The notes below the pieces were generated by a model, which ran no database searches, was not told the origin of the DNA, and worked only from the letters and a program-made list of their open reading frames with translations. Source: Bryobacterales bacterium (GTDB lineage Bacteria; Acidobacteriota; Terriglobia; Bryobacterales; Bryobacteraceae). From it: a stretch of 5,589 bases of DNA. A program made the translations under genes and the position numbers. Of the stretch, positions 5,491 to 5,589 are shown piece after piece (the stretch's first letter is position 1; each line of letters begins with the position of its first letter). The stretch is from NCBI GenBank assembly GCA_025456495.1, contig JALOKO010000431.1, positions 1 to 5,589 on the forward strand. Direction: 5' to 3'.

Positions 5491-5589
5491 TGGATACGCT
5501 GCGCTGTGTGGCGTGGATACGCTGCGCTGTGTGGCGTGGATACGCTGCGCTGTGTGGCGTGGATACGCTGCGCTGTGTGGCGTGGATAC
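5491..5589. repeat. Second 23-bp tandem repeat array, running off the right edge
   Basis: TGGATACGCTGCGCTGTGTG followed by GCG (23 bp) recurs with tggatac starting at 5491, 5514, 5537, 5560 and 5583. Four complete copies and the first 7 bases of a fifth are seen, all identical. A degenerate partial copy precedes them (about 5474-5490). The unit has no stop codon in any forward or reverse frame. The plus-strand frame from the ATG at 5479 therefore stays open to the window edge (MGVAWIRCAVWRGYAALCGV...), but it has no convincing ribosome-binding site and looks like a by-product of the repeat. The true copy number lies beyond the window. Confidence 0.93.

Noticed and set aside
5491..5589. CRISPR array or iteron-type replication origin
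   Set aside because: There are no spacers, and no replication-initiator gene or DnaA-box cluster is visible nearby; it is a simple tandem array.
5479..5589. Plus-strand gene open to the window edge
   Set aside because: The frame is open only because the repeat unit lacks stops in every frame, and there is no credible Shine-Dalgarno.

Overview
The window is GC-rich, with compact genes on both strands. The mix of genes suggests a soil or environmental bacterium, most likely of the Acidobacteria (Bryobacter/Solibacter type). It contains a Coa1-like membrane protein with a proline-rich N-terminus, a secreted HEAT-repeat protein, a DUF3467 protein and a GT-C (family 39-like) glycosyltransferase. 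The taxonomic guess rests on family knowledge, not on a marker gene, and is only moderately secure.

Layout. (1) Positions 1-564, minus strand: the N-terminal part of an atypical NAD(P)-binding short-chain dehydrogenase/epimerase, running off the left edge. (2) Positions 565-876: a divergent intergenic region with no gene but with two perfectly adjacent direct-repeat pairs (15 bp and 20 bp). (3) Positions 877-1377, plus: a Coa1-family single-pass membrane protein. (4) Positions 1491-2779, plus: a HEAT-repeat protein whose signal-peptide region and repeat body lie in different reading frames, so the gene is frameshifted in this sequence. (5) Positions 2864-3163 and 3182-4693, plus: DUF3467 and a polytopic GT39-like glycosyltransferase, 18 nt apart and probably co-transcribed. 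(6) Positions 4808-5418, minus: a toxin-antitoxin pair, with a ribbon-helix-helix antitoxin upstream and a MazF/PemK toxin downstream, convergent with the glycosyltransferase gene. (7) Positions 5419-5589: an AT-richer promoter-like stretch, then a second 23-bp tandem array that runs off the right edge.

The most unusual feature is the antitoxin/toxin junction. A 23-bp unit is tandemly repeated there. Each copy carries a GGAG ribosome-binding motif, a GTG start and a TGA stop, and the GTG and TGA overlap as GTGA. The antitoxin stop therefore leads into three consecutive 8-codon minicistrons and then the toxin, with a 4-nt stop/start overlap at every junction. Taking out three copies would leave an ordinary directly overlapping antitoxin-toxin pair. 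The array looks like a copy-number-variable ladder of coupled translation steps that could set the toxin:antitoxin ratio. The minicistron peptides also echo the antitoxin's C-terminal tail.

A second theme is short tandem duplication in non-coding DNA: 2x15 bp, 2x20 bp, about 4x23 bp and more than 4x23 bp, all within 5.6 kb.
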